A stretch of 64,000 nt of DNA, from positions 148,001 through 212,000 of the forward strand of contig JAHLWR010000001.1 in the NCBI GenBank assembly GCA_019057815.1, written 5' to 3'. Origin of the DNA: Candidatus Heimdallarchaeota archaeon (GTDB taxonomy: Archaea; Asgardarchaeota; Heimdallarchaeia; Heimdallarchaeales; Heimdallarchaeaceae). Shown one piece after another: positions 1 to 8,286 of this stretch. The notes beneath the pieces were generated by a model, which saw nothing but the letters and a program-made list of their open reading frames with translations, was not told the origin of the DNA and made no database searches. Numbering within the stretch: position 1 is the stretch's first letter; each line of letters starts with the position of its first letter. The translations under genes and the position numbers were made by a program.

Positions 1-559
1 CCTTTAGACCAGGGACTTTGATGCCTGCTTTATCCATAGCTTCTTTACCATCAAGCAATTCCCCTTTATAATAGGCTTTTCCTTCACCCATTAATAATAA
101 AGCAATTTGTGACATTGGGGCTAAATCACCAGATGCGCCAACAGATCCTTTCTGGCAGACGAAAGGAGTTAAGTCTTTATTTAACATTTCAACAAGTGTA
201 TCAGCAATAATAGGTCTGTTTCCAGAATTACCATGAGCTAAAACATTAATTCGTCCCAACATTGCACCACGTACATATTCTAAAGGTGCGGGGTCTCCTA
301 TACCAGCAGCATGGTTATAGATCAAATACTTTTGAAATAAACCAACTTCTTCATCAGAGAGAACAACTTCAGAGAATTCACCAATACCTGTATTGACACC
401 GTACATGATCTCCTTTGCTTCAATCTTTTCTTCTAGCATTGCTCGACATTTTTTCATTCGCTCAATTGCATCTGGATGCAATTCTACTTTTTCGTTATAA
501 CGTGCAACTTTGACAATATCTTCAATTGTTAGTCCTGAACCAGTAATTACATAGGTCAT
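1..559 (-). CDS. Aromatic amino acid ammonia-lyase (HAL/PAL family), 3' end outside the window
   Basis: Reading leftward from an ATG at 559, the frame is open to the window edge (186 codons), so only the N-terminal third is visible. It shows family hallmarks: the catalytic Tyr in YGVNTG (Y53) and the Ala-Ser-Gly triad (A142-S143-G144, in GSVGASGDLAP) that cyclises into the MIO electrophile used to eliminate ammonia from His, Phe or Tyr. The substrate-selectivity loop reads Y81-N82-H83, whereas the divergent HutH-like neighbour at 729 has S85-H86 at the equivalent place. The substrate may therefore differ, although histidine remains possible. It is transcribed away from that neighbour across a 169-bp gap. 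The family is certain; the exact substrate is not. Confidence 0.93.
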   Translation of the reverse strand, partial: MTYVITGSGLTIEDIVKVARYNEKVELHPDAIERMKKCRAMLEEKIEAKEIMYGVNTGIGEFSEVVLSDEEVGLFQKYLIYNHAAGIGDPAPLEYVRGAMLGRINVLAHGNSGNRPIIADTLVEMLNKDLTPFVCQKGSVGASGDLAPMSQIALLLMGEGKAYYKGELLDGKEAMDKAGIKVPGLK

Positions 560-728
560 ATTCTAATTCCTCAATTTGGTTTTGAGAAATCTTTAAGCAC
601 TCTGTTTAAAAATTTTTGTCCAAGTATCTGAATAAATCAAAGAAAATAGTTTTGCTATCATCAGAGTTTTCTTAATGGTAGGTAGCATAATGAATAAATA
701 TTACAACCTCAAGAAATATTAGATAGCC
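560..728. promoter_or_regulatory. Divergent intergenic region between the two ammonia-lyase genes
   Basis: This 169-bp AT-rich gap must hold the promoters of both divergent lyase genes. A TTTAAAAAT stretch near 608-617 could be a TATA-like element. I see no clear Shine-Dalgarno sequence in front of either ATG and no obvious operator palindrome. Confidence 0.3.
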
Positions 729-2264
729 ATGCACCAGGAAGTTACAGTTTTAGATGGAGATTCCTTAACTATTAATGATTTACTTGAAATTACACGTTTT
801 GGAAAAAAAGTCAAAATCAGTGAGGAAGGCATAATAAAAATTGAAAAAGCAAGAAGAATTATTGAAGAGAAACTTGAGGAGAATGAAATCATTTATGGTG
901 TTTCGACAGGTTTTGGAAAACTTACTAATACTATCATATCTCCATCTGAAAGAGAGACACTTCAAAAGAATCTTATTAAATCTCATAGTATTGGTTTTGG
1001 TCCTTATCTCCCTGATGAAATTGTCTTAGGTGCTATGGTTATAGAGCTTAATTCCTTTTGTACAGGAGGAAGTGGCATTCGAATTGAAACAGCTGAAATG
1101 CTTAAGAAGTTAGTCAATAAGAAAGTCATACCACTGGTACCTAGTATAGGCTCTTTAGGAGCTAGCGGAGATCTTATACCTCTTGCATATATAGCAAGAA
1201 TTCTCATAGGCGAAGGAGAAGCAAAATTAGAAAATGAGATACTCAAAGGTTCTGAAATTCTTTCAAAGCTTAATTTGTCTCCCATTGAATTACACGCTAA
1301 GGAAGGAATATCTCTAATTAACGGAACTCATGTACTTACTTCTTTCGCCGCACACACTGTTTTTGATTCTTTAAATATTTTGAGAAATTCAGTTATCTCA
1401 ATTGGTTTAACTTTAGAAGCATTTGAAGGTAACATCAATGCCTTCTCAGCATTTATTATGAATCTACGCCCTCATAAAGGACAAATAAGATTTGCTCAAG
1501 CAATTCTTGATGTTCTTGAAGGAAGCGATTTACTCATTAAACAACCAAAAAGAATTCAAGATCCTTACTCAATAAGATGTTCTCCACAAGTTCATGGAGC
1601 TATTTTAGATGCAGTTGAGCATTGTAAGAATCTAGTTGAAATTGAAATAAATTCAACAACTGATAATCCTCTGATTGACATAGAAACTTCAACAGTAGCT
1701 TCTGGGGGTAATTTTCATGGAGAGCCTATAGGGCTTGCTATGGATTATTTGTGCATAGCCATGACTGAGTTAGGGAACATCTCTGAAAGAAGAGTAAGTA
1801 TTCTATTAGATTCATCAATATCTGGACTTCCCTCCTTCTTGATAAAAAAACCTGGTCTAAACTCTGGATTAATGATGATACAATATGCTGATGCAGCTAT
1901 TTCTGCTGAAAACAAAGTTCTTGCATCTCCAGCTTCAATTGATAATGCTTCTGTATCAGCTAATCAAGAAGATCATGTTTCGATGGGTCTCACAGCAAGT
2001 AAAAAAGCTTACCAGATAGCCAAGAATGTTGTTCAAATGACAGCAATTGAAATTTATACAGCATACCAAGCTTTAGAGTATAGAGGAGATAGAGTTATTT
2101 CTAAATCATTAGAAAAAATATACTCACATATTAAGAACACCATTCCTCACCTTGAAGAAGATAGATACTATGATAAAGAAGTTGAATGGATCTCTGAGAA
2201 CATAGAGAGTACAAAATTTATTCAATTAGCAGAAGAAGAGTCAGAAAAACTTCTCGGTGATTAA
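729..2264 (+). CDS. hutH: Histidine ammonia-lyase
   Basis: The 511-residue protein has the usual full length for HutH. It would convert L-histidine to urocanate and ammonia in the cytoplasm, the first step of histidine degradation. Visible motifs are the catalytic Tyr in IIYGVSTGFG (Y56), the substrate-loop S85-H86 seen in characterised HALs, and the MIO triad A145-S146-G147 in GSLGASGDLIP. The NSTTDNPL motif near residue 315 and a QEDHVSMG motif further on are also conserved. No urocanase or later hut gene is nearby, so the pathway context is missing. A metallophosphoesterase gene starts 2 bp after the stop and is probably cotranscribed. A second MIO enzyme is divergent upstream. Confidence 0.93.
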   Translation: MHQEVTVLDGDSLTINDLLEITRFGKKVKISEEGIIKIEKARRIIEEKLEENEIIYGVSTGFGKLTNTIISPSERETLQKNLIKSHSIGFGPYLPDEIVLGAMVIELNSFCTGGSGIRIETAEMLKKLVNKKVIPLVPSIGSLGASGDLIPLAYIARILIGEGEAKLENEILKGSEILSKLNLSPIELHAKEGISLINGTHVLTSFAAHTVFDSLNILRNSVISIGLTLEAFEGNINAFSAFIMNLRPHKGQIRFAQAILDVLEGSDLLIKQPKRIQDPYSIRCSPQVHGAILDAVEHCKNLVEIEINSTTDNPLIDIETSTVASGGNFHGEPIGLAMDYLCIAMTELGNISERRVSILLDSSISGLPSFLIKKPGLNSGLMMIQYADAAISAENKVLASPASIDNASVSANQEDHVSMGLTASKKAYQIAKNVVQMTAIEIYTAYQALEYRGDRVISKSLEKIYSHIKNTIPHLEEDRYYDKEVEWISENIESTKFIQLAEEESEKLLGD

Positions 2265-2266
2265 TA

Positions 2267-3127
2267 ATGAGATTCGCCATAATAGGGGACTTACACGGAT
2301 GTGTGAGCGACTTAAAAAGAATAAAGAGAAAAATTATGAAGTGCCAAGCTCTTTTTATCACAGGAGACATTGCGGGGACAATATCCTATTCTTTGATTCT
2401 CAAGTCCATTATTAAGAGTGGAAGAATCTCAAGGGAAAAATATATTGAATTGGTTTATGGACAATATCTTCATCAATTTACAGAATTTCAAATAAAAACT
2501 GCTGAAAAAATATTTGAGATCTTATTAGAAGTGAACATTCCAGTTTTCCTTACTCATGGAAATAGCGATACTAAAGGAGTTAGAGAACATCTAAAACTAT
2601 TAGCGAATGAAAAGTCAAATTCCATTTTCTATATTGGTAATTCAGTTGTTGAATATGATAATTGGGTTATAGTAGGTTATGGTTTCTGTTCTCCTGCAAA
2701 TTACAGAATGCCATTTCAAACACCAGGAGAAAAGGAGAAGGATGATATCAGAGAAGATCTTTCCAAATTGGAAATAAAAATTAAAGATCTTGAAACGAAG
2801 GATAATCACATCCTATTAGGTTTGTTCCATGAACCTCCAAAAGATTCCAATTTAGATTACATCCCAAAACAATCCGCACATTGTGGGAGTGAGCTTATTA
2901 GAGAGCATATTTCAAAAATGCATTATAATTATGTTTTTGCTGGACATGTTCATGAATCACAGAATTATGAGTACAAAAACAATCAGCTTTTGTTGAATCC
3001 AGGAGCACTAGTTGAAGGTAAATGGGCTATTATCAATATTAAAACTAGAGAAGTCGAGCTTCATAAATCACTTAGACGCCTTTCTTTTGGCAATTTAATT
3101 TATAAAATTCGTCATATTTTCAAATAA
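2267..3127 (+). CDS. Calcineurin-like metallophosphoesterase
   Basis: This 286-residue protein carries the metal-binding signature of calcineurin-type phosphoesterases in order: GDLHG at the N-terminus (D8, H10), TGDIAG, HGNSDT, then a GLFHEPP motif and FAGHVHES near the C-terminus. These supply the Asp/His/Asn ligands of a two-metal phosphoester hydrolase site. The C-terminal LLNPGAL is typical of small single-domain archaeal and bacterial members. No signal peptide is visible, so it is probably cytoplasmic. It starts 2 bp after hutH and is likely translated from the same mRNA, but a link to histidine metabolism is only contextual. The substrate cannot be read from the sequence. Confidence 0.88.
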   Translation: MRFAIIGDLHGCVSDLKRIKRKIMKCQALFITGDIAGTISYSLILKSIIKSGRISREKYIELVYGQYLHQFTEFQIKTAEKIFEILLEVNIPVFLTHGNSDTKGVREHLKLLANEKSNSIFYIGNSVVEYDNWVIVGYGFCSPANYRMPFQTPGEKEKDDIREDLSKLEIKIKDLETKDNHILLGLFHEPPKDSNLDYIPKQSAHCGSELIREHISKMHYNYVFAGHVHESQNYEYKNNQLLLNPGALVEGKWAIINIKTREVELHKSLRRLSFGNLIYKIRHIFK

Positions 3128-3184
3128 ACACACTGTTTAAACAAAAATTTTAAAAGGACTTAATTTAACTCAAATATAGTTAAT

Positions 3185-4321
3185 ATGATTCCTGTTGTAG
3201 ATGTTAATATTAGAGAAAAAGAAGTTGAAGCAGTTATTGAAGTTGTAAAAAGCCGTTACTTAGCTGAAGGGAAATTTGCTCGAGCTTTTGAGGAGAAATT
3301 TTCAGAATTTACTGGGGCAAAACATGTTGTAACAGCTGTAAACGGAACATGTTCATTACATATGGCTATTACAGCTTTAGATATAGGTCCCAAGGATGAG
3401 GTAATAACAACCCCTTTTACATTTATTGCGTCCTCAAATGTTATTTTCTTTAATGGTGCAATACCAATTTTTGCAGACATTAATCCTGAAACGTACAATA
3501 TTGATCCTGAAAAACTTGAAGAAAAAATTACTAACAAAACAAAAGCTATAATGCCTGTACACATTTTTGGTAACCCTTGTGATATGAAAGCTATAAAAGA
3601 TATAGCAGAAGATTATGACCTTAAAATTATAGAAGATTGTGCTCAAGCTCATGACGCTAAAATTGATGGAAAACATATGGGGAATTTTGGAGATTTGGGA
3701 TGTTTTTCGTTTTATGGTACAAAAAATTTAGTATCTGGTGAAGGTGGAGCAGTTATCTGTAATGATGAAACCATTTATGAAAAATTGAAAAGTATTAAAA
3801 ATCATGGTCGAAACCCAGTGGGAGGGTATTCGCATTACCGTATTGGCTACAATTATCGTATAACAGATATGGCTGCTGCTATTCTTTGTGTTCAAATAGA
3901 TAGAGCTAATGAGATATTGTCTAGAAGACATAGGAACGGTAAGATCTACAGGAATCTTCTCGGTGAAATTGAGAATTTACGTATACAAAAAATCTTACCA
4001 GGACATCAACACTCCGATTACATAATGGCGCCAGTACTCCTTAATGAAAAAAGGAAACCAAAAGAAGTCATTGAATATCTTAAATCAAAGGGTGTCAGTT
4101 CAAGAACTATATATGAAACCTTATCCTACGAACAAGACTGCTACAAGGATTTGTCTACTTGGCATATGTCACGAGTTATCAATTATCCTGATTATAGTAA
4201 GGTTTCTTGTCCCAATTCTGAATACACTGCCCGTAACCATTTTGAAATTCCTATGGTTTCTACTTTAACCGATGAAAAAATTCAATACATATCTCAAACA
4301 CTTAGAGAATTTTTGAAATAA
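3185..4321 (+). CDS. DegT/DnrJ/EryC1/StrS-family PLP-dependent sugar aminotransferase
   Basis: The 378-residue protein has the full length of sugar-nucleotide aminotransferases. These transfer an amino group to a keto-sugar nucleotide, usually for surface glycans or glycoprotein decoration. Visible features are the VNGTCSLHMA cofactor region, EDCAQAHDA with the Asp that binds the pyridine nitrogen (D151), and GCFSFYGTKN with the Schiff-base lysine K180. The C-terminal ARNHFEIPM matches the family. It stands alone, 58 bp after the phosphoesterase, with no other sugar-biosynthesis genes next to it. A rearranged, very similar second copy lies at 63501-64000. The 16 bp after its stop lead directly into a beta-helix gene remnant, suggesting a recombination scar. 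Confidence 0.9.
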   Translation: MIPVVDVNIREKEVEAVIEVVKSRYLAEGKFARAFEEKFSEFTGAKHVVTAVNGTCSLHMAITALDIGPKDEVITTPFTFIASSNVIFFNGAIPIFADINPETYNIDPEKLEEKITNKTKAIMPVHIFGNPCDMKAIKDIAEDYDLKIIEDCAQAHDAKIDGKHMGNFGDLGCFSFYGTKNLVSGEGGAVICNDETIYEKLKSIKNHGRNPVGGYSHYRIGYNYRITDMAAAILCVQIDRANEILSRRHRNGKIYRNLLGEIENLRIQKILPGHQHSDYIMAPVLLNEKRKPKEVIEYLKSKGVSSRTIYETLSYEQDCYKDLSTWHMSRVINYPDYSKVSCPNSEYTARNHFEIPMVSTLTDEKIQYISQTLREFLK

Positions 4322-4337
4322 CCTAAAATTATTTCAA

Positions 4338-4541
4338 ATGGGCAACTATTGGTCATGTTGGTCAGAGAGAGGTTCTTATGCTATTGATGGTTCAGCTGGT
4401 GCTGTTGACATATACCCACTTGATGAATATTTTAAACATTCTACAGATGAAACTCAAATATTTTTCACATCTACTCTACTAATGGTAGTAGTTTCTTTGC
4501 TACTCACAAGGATTATCTCAAAAAAAGCAAAGAAAAAATAG
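4338..4541 (+). pseudogene. C-terminal remnant of a NosD-like beta-helix surface protein
   Basis: The 67-residue frame begins at GNYWSCWSERGSYAIDG. This is the terminal motif of the beta-helix proteins elsewhere in the window (GNYWSDWSGTGNYTIDG near the end of the gene at 29091). It then continues through a YPLDE segment and a membrane anchor ending IISKKAKKK, almost the same as the tail of the 29091 protein (IISKKAKK). The bases after the stop (AACAGTTG...AGAA) also resemble those after 29091-30659. The signal peptide and all beta-helix coils are missing. It could be expressed as a small membrane peptide, but a decayed fragment is simpler. Confidence 0.75.
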
Positions 4542-5038
4542 AACAGTTGTTAGAACCAATAGCAGTTAAAAGAATAAGTGCAGTTTCTGAAACCATTTTT
4601 ATCAATAAAATACTAGGAGAAACAAGAATATGAACTTTGTTATTTTTTTACATCACATTAAACACTACTAGCCAGTTTTAAGATTCAAATGATTTCGTAC
4701 TGTCATCATAAACAATAAGATGGAATATTCACAAACTTTCTTCATATTATCCTTTGGGAGAAATTTTAAACCTGTAAATATATTAAATAAGATCTAATAA
4801 TATGAGAATAGTCTGTATAGGGAAGAAAATCAATAATGGAGTTAGTCTTGTCATGAATTGGTGATTCAGACAGTGAAGAAACTAACTCCAAGAGAGAAGT
4901 AGACTAGAGGGTTAATAAGAATTAGCTAAAAAGAAAAAAGGGTTAATATAAAGAATTTATTACTTTCAATGGTCTATGGACGGTTTTGACACTAAAAGTT
5001 TAAGTGTACATAAGTATATGTTAACATGGTGATTCAAA
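4542..5038. other. 497-bp intergenic region with a small hairpin
   Basis: I find no convincing gene here. An inverted repeat GGAGTTAG (4838-4845) / CTAACTCC (4882-4889) could form a long-looped hairpin. The ten bases TGGTGATTCA occur inside that loop near 4859 and again just before the GTG start at 5039. The last 100 bp should contain the promoter of the cassette at 5039-6697. Confidence 0.4.
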
Positions 5039-5458
5039 GTGACAGTAGAGGAGTATCAAGAAGAAAGAAACAAGAAAGAAAGTAAGAAACTAAAAGGAAA
5101 ACCCTCATTTGCTATTTTATGGGTAAGTTACATACACAAGAGAGTAGAAGAAGAAATAGATTATATGATGAACCCATATGGAAGAACAGAAGTAAGAACA
5201 CAAACTTATGAGCGCAAAAGAGAGAGTATAAGAGGGATAAAGGAACTAGCAGAGAAATATATAGAATATATGCAAGAGGTAGAAAGAAACCCAGAAAGAT
5301 ATTCGAGCATATTTGACGAGTGGGAGAGTTTCAGAGTAAGGATAGTAGACCAAGAGGAAGAAGAGATAGAGATAAATCAGGAGATAATAGCAGAGAAAGC
5401 TGTAGAACATATAGAGATACAAGAGATAATAGAATTAGAAGAGGAGGGAGAAAGATGA
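5039..5458 (+). CDS. Hypothetical highly charged protein, first gene of the purine-rich cassette
   Basis: This 139-residue protein starts at GTG and belongs to no family I recognise. It is dominated by Glu, Lys and Arg and is probably alpha-helical and cytoplasmic, with an acidic C-terminus rich in EEE and IEI motifs. Codons are overwhelmingly A- or G-ending (AGA, ATA, GAA, GGA), unlike the T-rich codons of genes on either side. Its TGA stop overlaps the ATG of the next gene (ATGA at 5455-5458), so the two are probably translationally coupled. The compact layout and codon bias suggest a small acquired, perhaps viral or plasmid-derived, unit. Confidence 0.65.
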   Translation: MTVEEYQEERNKKESKKLKGKPSFAILWVSYIHKRVEEEIDYMMNPYGRTEVRTQTYERKRESIRGIKELAEKYIEYMQEVERNPERYSSIFDEWESFRVRIVDQEEEEIEINQEIIAEKAVEHIEIQEIIELEEEGER

Positions 5459-5742
5459 GTTACGAAGAAATAGAAGAGATATGTGATGAGCTAAAAGTAG
5501 ATTCAATACCATTTTACAATGCGATAGAAATCAAAGGAAAAACAGTGATACTAGACAGAGAAAGACTAGAAGAAGAAATAGAAGCAAAAAAAGGAATGAC
5601 ATATGAAGAATTCAGAGAGTCAGAACATACAATAATGAACAATTCAGAAGAAGAGATAGAAAAGACAATAGACAAGTTAAGAAGCTATTACAAGGAAAAT
5701 CTTATCATTTTCATCAAGAAGAACACCAGAAGGGGGGAGTGA
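5455..5742 (+). CDS. Hypothetical small acidic protein, second gene of the cassette
   Basis: The 95-residue protein begins with MSYEEIEEICDELK. The ATG at 5455 is preferred because it lies about 5 bp behind a GGAGGGA ribosome-binding site and overlaps the upstream stop by 4 bp. A longer in-frame extension upstream would overlap most of the first gene and is unlikely. No domain is recognised; the protein is mostly Glu/Lys helices with a basic tail. Codon use matches the other two cassette genes. The next gene starts 2 bp after its stop, again behind a purine-rich GGGGGG ribosome-binding site. Confidence 0.65.
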   Translation: MSYEEIEEICDELKVDSIPFYNAIEIKGKTVILDRERLEEEIEAKKGMTYEEFRESEHTIMNNSEEEIEKTIDKLRSYYKENLIIFIKKNTRRGE

Positions 5743-5743
5743 A

Positions 5744-6697
5744 GTGATAAGAGAGAAAGAAGAATACAAAAAGATACCAATAAGATTGAAGGGGACGAAC
5801 AAGACAACAAAAGCAAATCACAAGGGGAAGGAATGGGGAAGGAAACAGATACAAAAAGGAGGGAATTGTATGGATACAGTAAGAGGGTGTCCAGCGTATG
5901 AAGACCAAGAATATCCAAGATGTAGGTGGGATTGCTACTCGGAGGAAGCAGTGAGAAGATACAAGAAGATATTCGGAAAACCAGTAAAAATGATATTGAA
6001 AGAAGAGCTATTGAGAAAGGATCTGAAAAAGTGTAAAGAGAGATGGATAAGGATAGGAGTAGACGGAGCACCAAGCTGGGATTGGGAACTAACAACAAGA
6101 TGTGCGGAAATAGTAGCAGAGAAGGGAAAGACACCGGTAATAATAACAAGGATGTGGAAAAGACCAACAGAAAGACAAATAGAGAGAATGATAAGAAAAG
6201 AGACGATAATAAACATAACAGTGTCAGCAGTAGATGAAAAAGAGGAATTAATAGAAAGGATAAAGCTAGCAGAAGAATATCAAGAGAAAGGGGGGAAAGT
6301 AGCTTTAAGAGTAGTGACATTTGCGTTCAAAGAAAAAGATGAAAGATGGGAGAAACAAGGAGAATTGATGAGAGGGAAAATACCAACATTGGAACAACCA
6401 GCAAGAATATTGAGAAAGACAGAGAAAACAAGAAGAAAAAATTCAATGTGGGAAGAAGTAGAAAGGGAAAGGTATAAACCATACCAAAGTTATATGACGG
6501 GAAAAAAGAATGCGAGATGGAGAACAGCAGGGAAATTATACGAAGGAAAAGCATGCATATCAGCATGTCCAGAATGTGAAGTAAAATGTATGGTGGGAAT
6601 ATTCCAACAAGAGAAAAAACAAACCTTAGACTTCTTTTTGACGGAGCTAATCAGTGAATCACCAGAAGGAGAGATTTTGGGGAGTGTCAGTAGTTGA
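5744..6697 (+). CDS. Cysteine-rich protein of unknown function, third gene of the cassette
   Basis: This 317-residue protein starts at GTG after a strong purine-rich ribosome-binding site. Two cysteine groups stand out: RGCPAYEDQ...RCRWDCY near residues 50-66, and CISACPECEVKC in the C-terminal part. Both could bind zinc or an iron-sulfur cluster. Between them, segments such as TPVIITRMWKRP and IINITVSAVDEKEE alternate like the strands and helices of an alpha/beta barrel. They loosely recall phage DUF5131-type or radical-SAM-like proteins, but the CxxxCxxC signature is absent and I do not assign a family. A terminator-like hairpin overlaps the stop codon and closes the cassette. Confidence 0.65.
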   Translation: MIREKEEYKKIPIRLKGTNKTTKANHKGKEWGRKQIQKGGNCMDTVRGCPAYEDQEYPRCRWDCYSEEAVRRYKKIFGKPVKMILKEELLRKDLKKCKERWIRIGVDGAPSWDWELTTRCAEIVAEKGKTPVIITRMWKRPTERQIERMIRKETIINITVSAVDEKEELIERIKLAEEYQEKGGKVALRVVTFAFKEKDERWEKQGELMRGKIPTLEQPARILRKTEKTRRKNSMWEEVERERYKPYQSYMTGKKNARWRTAGKLYEGKACISACPECEVKCMVGIFQQEKKQTLDFFLTELISESPEGEILGSVSS

Positions 6698-6705
6698 CAC
6701 TTCTC
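6682..6705 (+). terminator. Hairpin at the end of the purine-rich cassette
   Basis: AGTGTCA (6683-6689) and TGACACT (6695-6701) form a perfect 7-bp stem around a 5-base loop, overlapping the TGA stop at 6695-6697. A pyrimidine-rich CTCCTTCTCCTC run follows. The arrangement suits transcription termination or 3'-end protection of the three-gene transcript. Confidence 0.5.
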
Positions 6706-6841
6706 CTTCTCCTCAAATGTGAAAGTATCCCTCTTTATATACTACATATAAGATTTATAAGTGAGAAAGAAAGTTCATTAAATCTTAGAGAGAAAGAATA
6801 AGAAGGAGAAAAAGTCTTAAACAGGAAAATTAACCATATTT

Positions 6842-7465
6842 ATGGAACAATGGCTAATCAATTTACTTTCAAATTTAACTGTTGTAACATTAAGTGGTTT
6901 ATTTGCTTTATATGTTATTCATCGTTATCAGAGAAATAAAGAACGGAGGGAATTAAAAACTGTTTTTTTAACAGAGATTTCTGAAATTTTTACACTTCTT
7001 AGGAATTTTAAATTGAATTTTTCAAATTGGGGAAAGTTGGTTTTTGTAGCTAATAAAGCATATTTTGGATTGCAACATGTGAAGAACGAAGACCAAAGAC
7101 AAATAATTAAAGAAATGTGGGCTACGAGTAATCAACATGCTAATGATGCTCATACTAATTTCTCAAAATATCAACTTCAGAATGATTTATTATTAAAAAA
7201 AATCGAACTAAATAGGAAAAAAAGACACATAATTTTGAGAAGAAAAAAACGAAAAGAAGAGTATGATTTTATGAAGGAATTAATTACTCTTTTAATGAAT
7301 TTGGGAAAAAAGAATTCTTCAATTGTTGAAGGAATAAGTAAAATGACAAAAGATGTGAGTGGTTTTACCGAAGAAAACATAAAGAAGGTAGAAAAAATTG
7401 CGGATGAGCTTATTAAAATATATCCAAAACTTAATTCATTTATTTTTAAGATGAAAATGAAGTAA
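6842..7465 (+). CDS. Membrane-anchored coiled-coil protein of unknown function
   Basis: The 207-residue protein opens with a single transmembrane segment (LTVVTLSGLFALYVIHRY, about residues 12-29). A basic stop-transfer RNKERR follows, then a long helical, lysine-rich cytoplasmic region with a KKRHIILRRKKRKEE stretch, probably a coiled coil. I recognise no catalytic motif. The gene stands alone, 144 bp after the preceding cassette. A TTTATATAC TATA-like box at about 6733-6741 and a second AT-rich stretch lie in the leader. Its 3' end abuts, in opposite orientation, the remnant of a Vsr endonuclease gene. Confidence 0.6.
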   Translation: MEQWLINLLSNLTVVTLSGLFALYVIHRYQRNKERRELKTVFLTEISEIFTLLRNFKLNFSNWGKLVFVANKAYFGLQHVKNEDQRQIIKEMWATSNQHANDAHTNFSKYQLQNDLLLKKIELNRKKRHIILRRKKRKEEYDFMKELITLLMNLGKKNSSIVEGISKMTKDVSGFTEENIKKVEKIADELIKIYPKLNSFIFKMKMK

Positions 7466-7713
7466 TTCTTCATTACTCTTTTTTGGTTCTTCAAAATCTT
7501 TGCATCCCAATATTCTTGATTGGATTGTGGTCTTTTGTAACATTTTGGGCACCCATGCCAGAAACAACCATCACAAAATATTATAACTCGTTCTTTAGGA
7601 AAGACAATGTCAGGTTTACCTATGATTGGATAGTGAATCCTATACCTATACCCAAGATTCCATAAACTTGATCGTAGTTTAATCTCTATTTTTGTATCTT
7701 TTTCTCTCGATTC
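7441..7713 (-). pseudogene. Remnant of a Vsr-type (very-short-patch repair) DNA mismatch endonuclease
   Basis: Reading leftward from 7713, the translation gives EKDTKIE, LWNLGYRYRIHYP, GKPDIVFPKERVIIFCDGCF, WHGCPKCYKRPQSN and EYWDAKILKN. These match the conserved order of Vsr nucleases: the N-terminal KDT segment, the GxPD catalytic aspartate, DGCFWHGCP and the YWxxKIxxN motif. Vsr nicks T:G mismatches next to cytosine-methylated sites. There is no start codon: a TAA (7714-7716) stands immediately upstream in frame. The usual RD after KIxxN reads RV, and the C-terminal part is lost as the frame runs into the antisense of the 6842 gene. The active-site Asp and His survive, so decay is recent or the fragment is a truncated import. 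Confidence 0.8.
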
Positions 7714-7787
7714 TTAAGAGATTTCAAGTTTTAGGCTTTGAAAAGCGCTTTTTTTATTATACAGAAACGTAGTACTATTGAATCAAC

Positions 7788-8054
7788 ATGAAAAACAATG
7801 AAAAAAAATATTATGAAAAAGTATGGAATGAGATAGAGAAAGAGTTAGATAGACAACACAATAGTCTGTGGAAAGAACATCAAGAACATATAGGAGATGA
7901 AAAAATGAAGAAATATGAAAAACAATGGAAAGAAATAGATGAAGAGTTAGCTAGACAACACGATATTCTATGGAAAGAACATCAAGAATATATAGAACTA
8001 TATAAATGGAAAATATACCGAATCCTTCTAGAATTTTTAACAGGTGATGAATAA
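7788..8054 (+). CDS. Small protein made of two tandem helical repeats
   Basis: The 88-residue protein consists of two copies of a unit of about 34 residues. The first contains YEKVWNEIEKELDRQH and LWKEHQEHI; the second contains YEKQWKEIDEELARQH and LWKEHQEYI. The duplication is also visible in the DNA at a 102-bp spacing (for example TGGAAAGAACATCAAGAA at 7869 and 7971). The protein should be a charged helical hairpin or coiled coil in the cytoplasm. No family or function is recognised. It lies alone, divergent from the Vsr remnant. Confidence 0.55.
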   Translation: MKNNEKKYYEKVWNEIEKELDRQHNSLWKEHQEHIGDEKMKKYEKQWKEIDEELARQHDILWKEHQEYIELYKWKIYRILLEFLTGDE

Positions 8055-8286
8055 AATAACACATTTTTCTTTTTTTTCTTGTTATTACCCTGTCTTTTTA
8101 TAATTTTCTTGTGGTAAGATTTTCAATCTGTTTCTGACCTAGGTTCTAATTCCGTAGAGGGATTTTTCAAATTATTATGCAAACTGAAAATGTATTACGC
8201 TGACCTTTTATTGATTTTTTTCTATTGATATATTATCAACTAGTGACATAAGAAAATCTATTAATCTGCTAGTATATAGTTTACTT

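Noticed and set aside
5688-6320. 210-codon leucine/serine-rich open frame on the minus strand
   Set aside because: It is antisense to the purine-rich cassette; the complement of A/G-rich codons rarely yields stops, and the translation is low-complexity.
7483-7665. 60-codon frame on the plus strand
   Set aside because: It is antisense to the Vsr remnant and shows no protein features.
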